Assembly: GCF_018401815.1 (NCBI RefSeq)
Contig: NZ_JAGYKG010000003.1
Span: forward strand, 1-64,000
Direction: 5' to 3'
Source: Nonlabens sp.
Lineage (GTDB): Bacteria > Bacteroidota > Bacteroidia > Flavobacteriales > Flavobacteriaceae
Length of the DNA: 64,000 nucleotides
The translations under genes were made by a program, and so were the position numbers. Every line of letters begins with the position of its first letter. Positions within the stretch are counted from its first letter, which is position 1. Positions 35,049 to 43,999 of the stretch are shown here, piece by piece. The notes under the pieces were generated by a model. The model was not told the origin of the DNA and ran no database searches. It saw only the letters and a program-made list of their open reading frames with translations.

Positions 35049-38000
35049 ATGAAGAATCTTTTATTAAGTATTTCGTTGATCTTTTTTGCATTTTTTGGTT
35101 TTTCACAAAATCAAAAAGTTACTGTTTTAGAAGACATGAATGGTCATACCCTAATGGTGGACGGCAAGCCTTTTATTATTAACGGTATGAACTGGGATTA
35201 CGTTCCTATTGGTGAAAATTACTCTTATGATTTTTGGGCAAAATCAGACGACTTTATTAAAGCAGCACTCGACTCAGAAATGGGTTTATTGAAGAATATG
35301 GGAGTTAACACCATTCGTGTATATACAGGTATGCAGCCTAAATGGGTATCCTATATCCATGAAAATTATGGTATTTACACCATGATCAACCATTCCTTTG
35401 GGCGGTACGGTCTTACTTTAGATGGTACTTATGTTTCCAACACAGAATATGCCGATCCAAGAGCCCAAGCATTGCTTTTAAAAGAAGCGACTAATTTAGT
35501 CAAGGATTTTAAGGATACACCCGGCCTATTGATGTTTATGCTAGGTAATGAGAATAATTACGGTTTGTCATGGGGAGGTGCTGAAACCGAAGATATACCT
35601 ATTGAAACCGAAGGAACAGTGATCACTAGGGCTCGAGCCATGTATAAACTGATGAATGAAGCAGTCGTTGAGATGAAAAAGATCAACAGTGACCATCCTA
35701 TTGCTATTTGTAATGGAGATTTATTGTATTTGAACTTAGTTGCCGAGTATTTGACGGATATGGATATTTATGCCACTAATATGTATAGAGGTGTTTCTTT
35801 TACTGATGCCTTTGATCGCGTTAAAAATGAATTAGGTAAGCCTTTGATGTTTTCAGAATTTGGCTCTGATGCTTTTAATGCGTTAAATAATAAAGAGGAT
35901 CAAAAAATGCAAGCGTACTATATGGTGAATAATTGGAAGGAAATTTACCAAAATGCGGCCGGTCTCGGTAAAGCTGAAAACACTATTGGGGGTTTTACAT
36001 TTCAATTTAGTGATGGCTGGTGGAAGAAAGGCCAAACCAAGGATTTGGACATTCATAATTCAGAAGCAAGTTGGTTGAGTGGAGGCTATTCTCTTGATAC
36101 TGATGGGGTATCTAAAAATATGAATGAGGAGTGGTTTGGTATTTGCGCTAAAGGTCCTTCTAATGAAAGAGGTTTATATGATCTCTATCCACGAGCAGCT
36201 TACTATGCCTTAAAGGAAGTGCATCAATTGAACCCGTATGCTGGAAATAAAACCTTAGATGTGATAACCAATTATTTTGAAAAAATCCAGTTGATGGATG
36301 CAGTACTTAGGGCAAGAGGAGATAAAGCGGCTTTAGATGGTGGTAGCAACAATAAAATACGTTTAAGCAACCTTCGAGCAGAATTTACCACTTTTAATAC
36401 CGGAGGCAGTCTTATTACTACCCCTGAAAATGCAGATCCAGACAACTCTGTGTATCCTAATCAACTAGGTTTTGATCGTATGGAATCTTATTTTGTGGGA
36501 GTTGAAGGGAATCCATCAGCTAATATGAGGGCCGAAGTGAATTTTAACATCCTGGGTAATGTTGCAGAGAATCCCATTGACGAAATATTTTATGAAAACA
36601 GGGGGCGTCCTCAACAAGTAGAAACCCCAGACGGGATTGTACAATTAAGAGATGTGAATAGGGTACAAGTGTACAATGCTTCTTATGAATGGAACACGAA
36701 AGATTTTGATGTTAGAGGTTTTTATAGAACAGGTCATTACCACTGGGGTTATGAAGGAGATTTCTTTGGTTTATATCCAGAGACCAATTACGGACCTAAT
36801 TTAGATATTTATGGTGGAGAAACATTAGGACTAGAAGTTGACGGAAAAAATGAATTTTCCGGATTAAAGGCCGCTTTTGGACCTCAATTGTGGTGGGGGG
36901 CTAATCCAACAGCACTTATTAAATACTCTCGAAGTATTCATAATTTCAATATTACGGGAATATATCATAGAGACTTACAAACAGAAATTCAACTGGACGA
37001 AAATGGAGTGCGTATTTTAGATCAAAATCAGGTGCGTAGTGGTATTATTCCAGCTTTTCCTATGGAAAGAGCTACTCTTGTAGTAGAAAGAGACTTGGGT
37101 AAATTTGGATTTACCTTAGGTGGTATTTGGGGTGGAAGCCCACTAAATGGAACCAGTTATCAGGATGTTACAGGAGTAGAAGGTAATTATACTGTTTTTA
37201 ATGATAAGGTGAAGTCAAGCGATAACTGGGGAGGAAAAGCTAAAATGACCTATGAAGGTGGAAAAGTGAATGCTTACCTGCAAGGAGGGGTAATGGGTCT
37301 TGTCGCTAATGGCGGCGCAGATGCAACACAAACCTTTACTGGCTGGAAATTAAAAGATAACGGCAGTGGTAACCAATCTAATTTTTTAGCTGGTATGACT
37401 TATACTATGGGCGATTTACAAATTGCACCAAACTTTTTGTGGCAAAAGCCGCTGGTAGACCCTATGCCTAATAATGTAGGTGCACCAGGAAGATTAAGAA
37501 ACTTTATTGATGATCCATTTGCTGTTAGAGCAAATAGAGAAACTACTGCGGGTGAAATTTTGTTTACCTACGACCCTACACCTGGAACTTGGATGTATCA
37601 ATGGGACAATGATCGTGCTGAAGACGCCGAATTTGCTATGAGTGCTGGTTTTGTATACCGTCATTTACCTACTACTCAGGATGCAGCTATCGGTTTTGGA
37701 GCGGATCGTAATTTCCTCAGATTTCCTAACTCTGCTCCAGCTCTAGATTTATATGAGGCACATACGCGTATCGTTTCCAAACTAAGTCCTGAATTGGGAA
37801 TTATCGGTAACTTCTACTACGGTAACGGTCAAGGTAATGGAGATAGTACTAGAGAAATAAAGCGTTTTGGTGGTGATATAAGAGCTATTTACAAAACAAT
37901 TAAAGCCACTGCACAAGTCAAAGTTAATGACTGGGGGCCATTTGACTATTACAGAGATTTTAACATCACATTCCCTATGCAATTAATGCTGGATGTTTCT

Positions 38001-38213
38001 ACTACCTTAGGTAAGCCAGACTGGTTTATTTTACCTAGTACTACGGTGGGTCTTAGAGGGACATGGAGATCTCTTGATGCTAATTCAGGAGGAAGGTTTG
38101 CACCAAATGCAACTGCTGAATTTGCAAGTGAGCCTATCATTAGTCCAGTGGGATTTCCTAATGGAACGGAGTGGGAAATAAGAACCTATGTTCATATCAA
38201 TATAGGTAACTAA
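35049..38213 (+). CDS. clan GH-A TIM-barrel glycosidase fused to an outer-membrane beta-barrel-like domain
   Basis: A 1054-aa exported protein. After a signal peptide (to about residue 20), residues 30-400 form a glycosidase like the TIM barrel of GH2: FIINGMNWDYVP, NTIRVYTGMQPKW, MLGNEN with likely acid/base Glu168 and PLMFSEFGSDAF with likely nucleophile Glu270. GH5- or GH72-type transferase activity cannot be excluded. From about 430 to the end the sequence is alternating, aromatic-rich strands (RAEVNFNIL, FDVRGFYRTGHYHWGYEG, TATAQVKVNDW-like) with short turns, as in porins. It has no Sus plug or TonB box. I know no standard family with this pairing. It is the first gene of the operon, 11 bases before a surface lipoprotein. 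Possible role: a channel whose enzyme domain processes beta-glucan at the outer membrane. Confidence 0.75.
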   Translation: MKNLLLSISLIFFAFFGFSQNQKVTVLEDMNGHTLMVDGKPFIINGMNWDYVPIGENYSYDFWAKSDDFIKAALDSEMGLLKNMGVNTIRVYTGMQPKWVSYIHENYGIYTMINHSFGRYGLTLDGTYVSNTEYADPRAQALLLKEATNLVKDFKDTPGLLMFMLGNENNYGLSWGGAETEDIPIETEGTVITRARAMYKLMNEAVVEMKKINSDHPIAICNGDLLYLNLVAEYLTDMDIYATNMYRGVSFTDAFDRVKNELGKPLMFSEFGSDAFNALNNKEDQKMQAYYMVNNWKEIYQNAAGLGKAENTIGGFTFQFSDGWWKKGQTKDLDIHNSEASWLSGGYSLDTDGVSKNMNEEWFGICAKGPSNERGLYDLYPRAAYYALKEVHQLNPYAGNKTLDVITNYFEKIQLMDAVLRARGDKAALDGGSNNKIRLSNLRAEFTTFNTGGSLITTPENADPDNSVYPNQLGFDRMESYFVGVEGNPSANMRAEVNFNILGNVAENPIDEIFYENRGRPQQVETPDGIVQLRDVNRVQVYNASYEWNTKDFDVRGFYRTGHYHWGYEGDFFGLYPETNYGPNLDIYGGETLGLEVDGKNEFSGLKAAFGPQLWWGANPTALIKYSRSIHNFNITGIYHRDLQTEIQLDENGVRILDQNQVRSGIIPAFPMERATLVVERDLGKFGFTLGGIWGGSPLNGTSYQDVTGVEGNYTVFNDKVKSSDNWGGKAKMTYEGGKVNAYLQGGVMGLVANGGADATQTFTGWKLKDNGSGNQSNFLAGMTYTMGDLQIAPNFLWQKPLVDPMPNNVGAPGRLRNFIDDPFAVRANRETTAGEILFTYDPTPGTWMYQWDNDRAEDAEFAMSAGFVYRHLPTTQDAAIGFGADRNFLRFPNSAPALDLYEAHTRIVSKLSPELGIIGNFYYGNGQGNGDSTREIKRFGGDIRAIYKTIKATAQVKVNDWGPFDYYRDFNITFPMQLMLDVSTTLGKPDWFILPSTTVGLRGTWRSLDANSGGRFAPNATAEFASEPIISPVGFPNGTEWEIRTYVHINIGN

Positions 38214-38224
38214 ACACATGAGCA

Positions 38225-39646
38225 ATGAAAAATAGAAAACCTACTTATTTTAAGGACTTAAGCCTTATATTTTTAATACTAGGTTTAATTGTTAGTTGTG
38301 AGCGAGATCTATCAGAGGATTCTGTTGTAGCTACTTTTCCTAATACAGGTGAGGTTTTTACAGATAATCCTATCAATCTTACTGACGAATTTTTCATTTC
38401 TTTTGATCCAGCTCAAGGTGCTAATACTGAAGGTTTCGGTATTGATAATAATGTGGCTTACGCCGGTACTAGCTCTATACGTATAGATGTTCCCGCTCCT
38501 AATGACCCTAACGGAAGCTATATAGGAGGTATTTTTAAAGATCGTTCCGGCGGTCGTAACCTTACAGGCTACGATGCATTAACGTTTTGGGCAAAGGGAT
38601 CTTTAACAGCAACAGTTGGTCTAGTAGGTTTTGGTACTGATTTTGTAGATGATAAATATGCAGTAGGTTTAGAAAATATTCAACTTTCTACTGATTGGAG
38701 GAAGTACACGATTCCAATTCCAAATGCCTCAAGACTTCTTCAAGAAAAGGGAATGTTTATTTTTTCTGCTGGTACACAAAGTACTAACGGTTTGGGGTAT
38801 ACGCTATGGATCGATGAGCTTAAATTTGAAACTTTGGGAACCATTGCACAACCACTTCCTGTAATTTTGGATGGGGAAGACTTAGTGCAACAATCCTTTA
38901 CAGGCTCATCTATCAGGATTTCTGGATTAACACAAACTTTTAATATAGCATCAGGTGAGAATGTAACTGTTCAAGCAGCTCCTTCGTATTTTGATTTTGT
39001 ATCCTCTGATACAAGTGTCGCTGCCGTTAATGAACTAGGCATAGTTTCTGTTGTTGGTTCTGGTACGGCGTTTATTACGGCTACTATCAGTAGTGTTTTA
39101 GCTAGTGGTTCCTTAGAAGTAACTTCTACTGGCGCTTTACCTGCGGCGCCTATCCCAACATTGCCTTCCTCTAATGTTACATCTATATTTTGTGACGAGT
39201 ATACTAATGCAACCAGTAGTAATTTTGAGCCAGGATTTGGTGGATCTACCACTCAAGCTGCGGTGGTAACTGCAAATAATGACTCTGTGTTAATTTACTC
39301 CAATAACAATTTCACAGGTATTATTTTTGATAATACAGTAGATGCATCTGCTTTGTCGTTTATGCATGTGGATGTATATGCGCAGCAAGCAGGTGTTCAA
39401 GTTGAATTTCAAATTAGAGATATTGGTGCTAATGGAGTGATTAACACCAATATTTTTACAGGACAACCTGAAGGCGATGATGCAGATTACAGATTCACCA
39501 CAGGAAATTTAACTGTCAACGGTTGGAATTCTTTCGATATTCCATTGACGGGTGGCATTCTTAATCAGAAAAATAATCTAGGCGCAATTATTTTGGCAGG
39601 GGGACCCAATTTTATCTTGGATAATATATACTTCTATACTCCATAG
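38225..39646 (+). CDS. carbohydrate-binding surface lipoprotein (copy A)
   Basis: A 473-aa lipoprotein with lipid Cys25 (IVSCERDLSEDS). The acidic residues after the cysteine resemble the export signal of surface lipoproteins in Bacteroidota. Residues 45-210 look like a jelly-roll binding domain (FWAKGSLTATVGLVGFG, then WIDELKFE). Residues 230-300 match a bacterial Ig-like (Big_2) fold (SSDTSVAAVNELGIVSVVGSG). Residues 320-473 are a second beta sandwich beginning TSIFCDEYTN and ending FILDNIYFYTP. The last domain also occurs in the paralogue at 41568 and in the T9SS protein at 60183. No catalytic residues are visible. It lies between the enzyme-barrel fusion and a GH16 gene and may fill the binding role that SusD has elsewhere (inference). 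Confidence 0.8.
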   Translation: MKNRKPTYFKDLSLIFLILGLIVSCERDLSEDSVVATFPNTGEVFTDNPINLTDEFFISFDPAQGANTEGFGIDNNVAYAGTSSIRIDVPAPNDPNGSYIGGIFKDRSGGRNLTGYDALTFWAKGSLTATVGLVGFGTDFVDDKYAVGLENIQLSTDWRKYTIPIPNASRLLQEKGMFIFSAGTQSTNGLGYTLWIDELKFETLGTIAQPLPVILDGEDLVQQSFTGSSIRISGLTQTFNIASGENVTVQAAPSYFDFVSSDTSVAAVNELGIVSVVGSGTAFITATISSVLASGSLEVTSTGALPAAPIPTLPSSNVTSIFCDEYTNATSSNFEPGFGGSTTQAAVVTANNDSVLIYSNNNFTGIIFDNTVDASALSFMHVDVYAQQAGVQVEFQIRDIGANGVINTNIFTGQPEGDDADYRFTTGNLTVNGWNSFDIPLTGGILNQKNNLGAIILAGGPNFILDNIYFYTP

Positions 39647-39679
39647 AAGGGTTAATAATCACTATCAAATAAGAGATCT

Positions 39680-40534
39680 ATGGACAGCATATTTAGAAAA
39701 ATAATGATAAAATTAATTGGTAAATCATTGGTAGTACTTACCTTGTTGATGCTTACTAGTTGTGACCCTAATGAAGCACAACGAGTTGCTAGTTTTGATA
39801 ACTTAGTGATGCAGGATGAATTTGACATAGAGGGCACACTTGATAGCAATTTATGGACTTTTGATTTAGGTAAAGGACCAGGTAATGATGGCTGGGGCAA
39901 TAATGAGCTTCAATACTACACTGACAGAACTGAAAATGTGACCGTCGAAAATGGTTATTTATTAATCACAGCTAAGGAAGAAGCTTTCAATGGTGCTAAC
40001 TATACATCAGCTAGAATCAAAACTGAAGGTCTTTTTGAGCAAGCGTATGGGAGGTTTGAGGCTCGTATAAAAGTTCCGTACGGAAAGGGTTACTGGCCTG
40101 CATTTTGGTTATTAGGAAATGACTGTGGACAAAATATTTGGCCGCAATGTGGAGAAATTGATATTATGGAATATTTAGGAAATATGCCCACTACTGTTTT
40201 TGGTAGTGCTCATGGACCAGGGTATGCTGCAGGAGATGCAATTTCAAAAAAATATGTCTTAGAAAATGACAGGTTTGATACTGGATTTCATGTATTTGGG
40301 ATGGAGTGGGCTCCAGATTACATCAACTATTATGTTGACGATGTGCTTTATCAACAAATCACCAAACAAAATGTATTGGAGGAAACCAATGGTGAAGGTC
40401 AGTGGGTTTTTGATCATCCATTTTATATCATACTTAACGTGGCTATAGGTGGTAACTTACCAGGTTCACCAAATACAGAAACTGTTTTTCCACAAACGAT
40501 GATCGTAGACTACGTAAGAGTATACCAAAAATAA
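39680..40534 (+). CDS. GH16 endo-beta-1,3-glucanase (laminarinase) lipoprotein, copy A
   Basis: A 284-aa lipoprotein (TSCDPNEAQR, lipid Cys28; the Met at codon 9 is an alternative start). The GH16 catalytic motif EIDIME is at residues 159-164: Glu159 nucleophile, Asp161, Glu164 acid/base. Neighbouring family motifs are WGNNELQYYTDR, TSARIKTEG, YGRFEARIKVPYGKGYWPAFWLLG and the terminal VDYVRVYQK. The lack of extra modules and the context favour laminarin hydrolysis over agarose or carrageenan. It follows its binding lipoprotein by 33 bases; the two form a cassette that is repeated at 41568-43859. Confidence 0.93.
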   Translation: MDSIFRKIMIKLIGKSLVVLTLLMLTSCDPNEAQRVASFDNLVMQDEFDIEGTLDSNLWTFDLGKGPGNDGWGNNELQYYTDRTENVTVENGYLLITAKEEAFNGANYTSARIKTEGLFEQAYGRFEARIKVPYGKGYWPAFWLLGNDCGQNIWPQCGEIDIMEYLGNMPTTVFGSAHGPGYAAGDAISKKYVLENDRFDTGFHVFGMEWAPDYINYYVDDVLYQQITKQNVLEETNGEGQWVFDHPFYIILNVAIGGNLPGSPNTETVFPQTMIVDYVRVYQK

Positions 40535-40618
40535 CACAGTCAAAGAGCCTTAGCAGCCCTTTTATTTCAATTTGAAATAAGAATAGCTAGTGTTTATTGG
40601 ACTTTAATATATATTAAA

Positions 40619-41392
40619 ATGATAAAAACATTAAAATGTTTTAAATCAATAGCCCTACTTTTTATAAGTATGGCTTTATGGAGTTGCAATGAGGACGATA
40701 TTGTTGTTGCTGATGACCTGTACGCAAGATTTACGCAAACTATTAATCAACGTACAGGAACGGTTACATTTATAAACACTTCTACTAACGCAAGTACCTA
40801 TGCATGGGATTTTGGAGATGGAACCTCTTCCTCAGTAATTAACCCTGTTAAAACTTATAGCACAGGAGGGTCATACGTTGTGGTGCTCCAAGTCAGTAAT
40901 GATAACGGTGCAACAGCTCGTTTTGAAGACACCCTACAAATTGACGAATTGTTTGACGGTGGACTGTTGATTAACGGGGACTTTGAAAACGGAGTTCATC
41001 CTTGGATCCAAGGCGTGGATGAAAATAATCCTGCACCAGTGGTTTCGGTTGCAGGTAATACATATTACCAAGTAAACATAAGCAATCCTAATTCTAACCA
41101 GCCGTTTCTAGTGAATTTAAGCCAAAAAGTAGAAATTACCCAAGGAATGACGTACCTGCTAACTTTTGACGCCTGGTCAGATCGCAATAGAACGATCATA
41201 GCAGGAATAGGATTAAGTGGTGGAACTTTTGCTAATAACAGTCAGACAGTTGCTATTACTGATACTCAACAGCAATATCAATTAACTTTAATAGCTTCCA
41301 ATTTTGGAGCTACAGATGCTCGAGTGTTATTTGATTCTAATGGAGAAGCTGGATTGGTAACTATTGATAATGTAAGCCTAACGCAAGAATAA
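40619..41392 (+). CDS. PKD and CBM4/9-like lipoprotein
   Basis: A 257-aa lipoprotein (WSCNEDDIVV, lipid Cys23, acidic after it as in surface lipoproteins). Residues 35-115 form a PKD domain (YAWDFGDGTSSSVINPVKTYST). Residues 120-257 resemble a CBM4/9-type beta sandwich (LINGDFENGVHPWIQG through VTIDNVSLTQE). No catalytic motif. It sits between the two GH16 cassettes and probably helps hold polysaccharide at the cell surface. Ligand not shown. Confidence 0.82.
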   Translation: MIKTLKCFKSIALLFISMALWSCNEDDIVVADDLYARFTQTINQRTGTVTFINTSTNASTYAWDFGDGTSSSVINPVKTYSTGGSYVVVLQVSNDNGATARFEDTLQIDELFDGGLLINGDFENGVHPWIQGVDENNPAPVVSVAGNTYYQVNISNPNSNQPFLVNLSQKVEITQGMTYLLTFDAWSDRNRTIIAGIGLSGGTFANNSQTVAITDTQQQYQLTLIASNFGATDARVLFDSNGEAGLVTIDNVSLTQE

Positions 41393-41567
41393 AAATGCAT
41401 CAAATAAACTAGATAATTAAGAAAATTAAGGAACCCAATTAAAAAAATGATTATTACGCTATACAAGTTTCGTTAATGCTGTTGAACCCTCGTACTGGTT
41501 TATTAATAAATATTACAAGCTAAACGTCTCTTGTGTTTTTAAATTTTAAAATAAAAAAGGAACAAAA

Positions 41568-42980
41568 ATGAAAATTAGTAAAAGAACTTTTTATAAAATG
41601 TCATTAACACTCGGTGTAGTGTTCATGACAACAGTAAGTTGTGAAAGAGATTTATCAGATGATGCTGTACTAGCAGGCTTTTCAAAAACAGGAGAGATTT
41701 ACACGGACACCTTTGTCAGTATGGGAAGTGATTTCTATTTGCCTTTTGCAGGTTCAAAACCAGATGCATTTTCTGTGGATAGTCAAGTAGGTTATCAAAG
41801 TAATTCTTCTATACGTATAGACGTACCTAACGCAGTGGATCCTACTGGGAATTATGCTGGAGCAATTTTTCGTGTGGACGGTGCAGGAAGAGACTTGTCA
41901 GGATTTAATGCGCTGACATTTTGGGTAAAAGCTTCTCGAGGAGTTAGTGTAGATGCATTTGGTTTTGGTCAAGACTTTTTTGGAGACAAATATCAAGTTA
42001 CTGCAAATAATGTAAATGTAGGAACGAATTGGTCCAAAGTGATCATACCTATTCCAGATCCTTCAAAATTAGTAGAGGAACGCGGTGCCTTTTGGTATGC
42101 TATGGGAACTCAAGGTACTGGAGGGTCGGGTTATATCGTTTGGATGGATGATATCAAATTTGAAAACTTAGCCACTGTGGCACAACCTAGACCTGCTATT
42201 TCTAATGGGGAGGATGCCTCTACCAGCTCTTTTATAGGGGTTAATTTAAAGGTTACGGGTTTAATACAAACATTTAACTTAGCTTCTGGATTAGAACAAG
42301 TGATCACAGTTGCGCCAAGTTATTATGATTTTACAGCATCTGATCCTAGCGTAGCCGCTGTCGATCCATTTGGAAATATCGCGGTATCGGCTGCAGGAAC
42401 TTCTGTGATTACGGCTACCCTTGCGGGGAACGATGCCGCAGGTTCGTTAACAATTAATTCACAAGGTAACTTTCAGTTGCCACCCGCACCTACGAGAGAT
42501 CCAAATAATGTTATTTCTATTTTTAGTGATGCGTACACCAATGTTCCTGTAGACTATTATAATGGATTCTGGCTTCCTGGTTCTTCCACTGGATCAGCCG
42601 ATTTTTCAGTGAATGGGGATAATATTTTGAATTATACGAATTTTAATTATGTTGGTACTCAAACGTCTAATCCACTAGTAGATGCCTCAAGTATGACGAT
42701 GGTGCACTTTGACCTGTATATTCCGGGACCAGTTCCAAATAACTTTGACTTTTTGATATCTATAGAAGATTGGGGTCCTAACGGGGTCGATAATGGGGGA
42801 GATGATTCTAGACAACAAATATTTGTACGTCGCAATCAAGTAGTCGCAGACACCTGGGTGAGCATCGATGCTCCTTTAACTCTTGTTAATAGGGATAATA
42901 TAGGACTTATTATCTATGAAAACATTAATTTTTCTTCATTGAGAAATTTTTATCTCGATAATGTCTATTACTACAACTAG
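41568..42980 (+). CDS. carbohydrate-binding surface lipoprotein (copy B)
   Basis: A 470-aa paralogue of the lipoprotein at 38225. It has the same lipid Cys25 and nearly the same lead-in (VSCERDLSDDAV against VSCERDLSEDSV), the same jelly-roll, Ig-like middle (SDPSVAAVDPFGNIAVSAAG) and C-terminal module (VISIFSDAYTNVP to FYLDNVYYYN). The C-terminal module is longer and includes WGPNGVDNGGDDSRQQ, also seen in similar form in the T9SS protein. Sequence identity outside conserved blocks is moderate, so the duplication is not recent. It is followed after 9 bases by a GH16 gene. Confidence 0.8.
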   Translation: MKISKRTFYKMSLTLGVVFMTTVSCERDLSDDAVLAGFSKTGEIYTDTFVSMGSDFYLPFAGSKPDAFSVDSQVGYQSNSSIRIDVPNAVDPTGNYAGAIFRVDGAGRDLSGFNALTFWVKASRGVSVDAFGFGQDFFGDKYQVTANNVNVGTNWSKVIIPIPDPSKLVEERGAFWYAMGTQGTGGSGYIVWMDDIKFENLATVAQPRPAISNGEDASTSSFIGVNLKVTGLIQTFNLASGLEQVITVAPSYYDFTASDPSVAAVDPFGNIAVSAAGTSVITATLAGNDAAGSLTINSQGNFQLPPAPTRDPNNVISIFSDAYTNVPVDYYNGFWLPGSSTGSADFSVNGDNILNYTNFNYVGTQTSNPLVDASSMTMVHFDLYIPGPVPNNFDFLISIEDWGPNGVDNGGDDSRQQIFVRRNQVVADTWVSIDAPLTLVNRDNIGLIIYENINFSSLRNFYLDNVYYYN

Positions 42981-42989
42981 TCGTTAACT

Positions 42990-43859
42990 ATGTCAAATTC
43001 AACAAAAATAATGAACCTTACACTTCAAATGATACATACTAAATTTATACTCCGTTTGGGGATTTTCGTTGCTTCTGTAATGCTTACCCTAAGTTGTTCT
43101 CCTGATGATAAACAACAAGTTACAACAAAAAATAATCTTGTATGGCAAGATGAATTTAATATAGATGGTGCTCCTGATCCATTGATATGGGGAGCTGATA
43201 TAGGAAACGGTGAGGCCGAAGGAATACCTGGATGGGGAAATGAAGAACGTCAGTACTACACCGACCGTCCAGAAAATGTGGTGGTTGAAAATGGAGTGCT
43301 TAAAATTACGGCCCTTAAAGAATCCTTTCAAGGTGCTGATTACACATCGGCTAGAATTCTTACAAAAGGGAAGTACCAAAAAAAATACGGTCGTTTTGAA
43401 GCTAGAATAAAGTTGCCTTGGGGACAAGGATTGTGGCCAGCGTTTTGGTTGTTAGGGGATGATAACAACGGGGCTCAGTCATGGCCGCAAATAGGGGAGA
43501 TAGACATTATGGAGTATAGAGGTCAGGAACCAACCATAGTGCATGGCAGCATGCATGGTCCTGGTTATTCAGGAGGTCAAGCAATAACTAAACAATATGA
43601 CCTAGTTACCGATAGATTAGACACCAATTTTCATGTTTATGGAATAGAATGGGGTCCAGGATACGTAAATTATTATATAGACGACGTGCTTTATAATCAA
43701 ATTACCCCTGATGATGTTACTGGAAATTGGGTGTTTGATGATAATGAGTTTTACATCATCATGAACGTTGCTGTTGGAGGTACGTTTGTCGGTGCTCCTG
43801 GGTTAAATACGGTTTATCCACAAACCATGCATGTAGACTATGTGCGCGTGTATGAGTAA
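42990..43859 (+). CDS. GH16 endo-beta-1,3-glucanase (laminarinase) lipoprotein, copy B
   Basis: A 289-aa lipoprotein paralogous to copy A. The lipobox LTLSCSPDD has lipid Cys36 from the first Met; starting at codon 14 (MIHTKF) gives a more normal 23-residue signal. The catalytic EIDIME lies at 170-175 (Glu170, Asp172, Glu175). Family motifs WGNEERQYYTDR, TSARILTKG, YGRFEARIKLPWGQGLWPAFWLLG and VDYVRVYE are intact. An extra GEAEGIPG insert near residue 70 separates it from copy A, so cleavage specificity may differ. It closes the second binding-protein/GH16 cassette. Confidence 0.93.
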   Translation: MSNSTKIMNLTLQMIHTKFILRLGIFVASVMLTLSCSPDDKQQVTTKNNLVWQDEFNIDGAPDPLIWGADIGNGEAEGIPGWGNEERQYYTDRPENVVVENGVLKITALKESFQGADYTSARILTKGKYQKKYGRFEARIKLPWGQGLWPAFWLLGDDNNGAQSWPQIGEIDIMEYRGQEPTIVHGSMHGPGYSGGQAITKQYDLVTDRLDTNFHVYGIEWGPGYVNYYIDDVLYNQITPDDVTGNWVFDDNEFYIIMNVAVGGTFVGAPGLNTVYPQTMHVDYVRVYE

Positions 43860-43906
43860 TTTTTAACCTATAAATTAATTTGAATTAAAATAAACATAGC
43901 TGTTGC

Positions 43907-43920
43907 GCTTTCGCGAAAGC
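43907..43920. repeat. iterated palindrome, copy 8
   Basis: GCTTTCGCGAAAGC, extended by C and G on each side, in the 140-bp gap between the GH16 and phosphorylase genes. The 141-bp gap also flanks it with GCTGTT/AACAGC, making a longer interrupted stem. Confidence 0.9.
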
Positions 43921-43999
43921 GAAACAGCTATCCCTCCTTTGAACTCCTTTTAATATAAAGTCCCTAAAAAGACCTATAGAAAAAACTATAAATTGACCA

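Noticed and set aside
35049..38213. SusC-like TonB-dependent transporter
   Set aside because: No carboxypeptidase-like N-terminal domain, no TonB box or plug; the N-terminal half is a TIM-barrel glycosidase.
38225..39646. SusD homologue
   Set aside because: It is all beta (jelly roll, Ig-like, beta sandwich) with none of the TPR helices of SusD.
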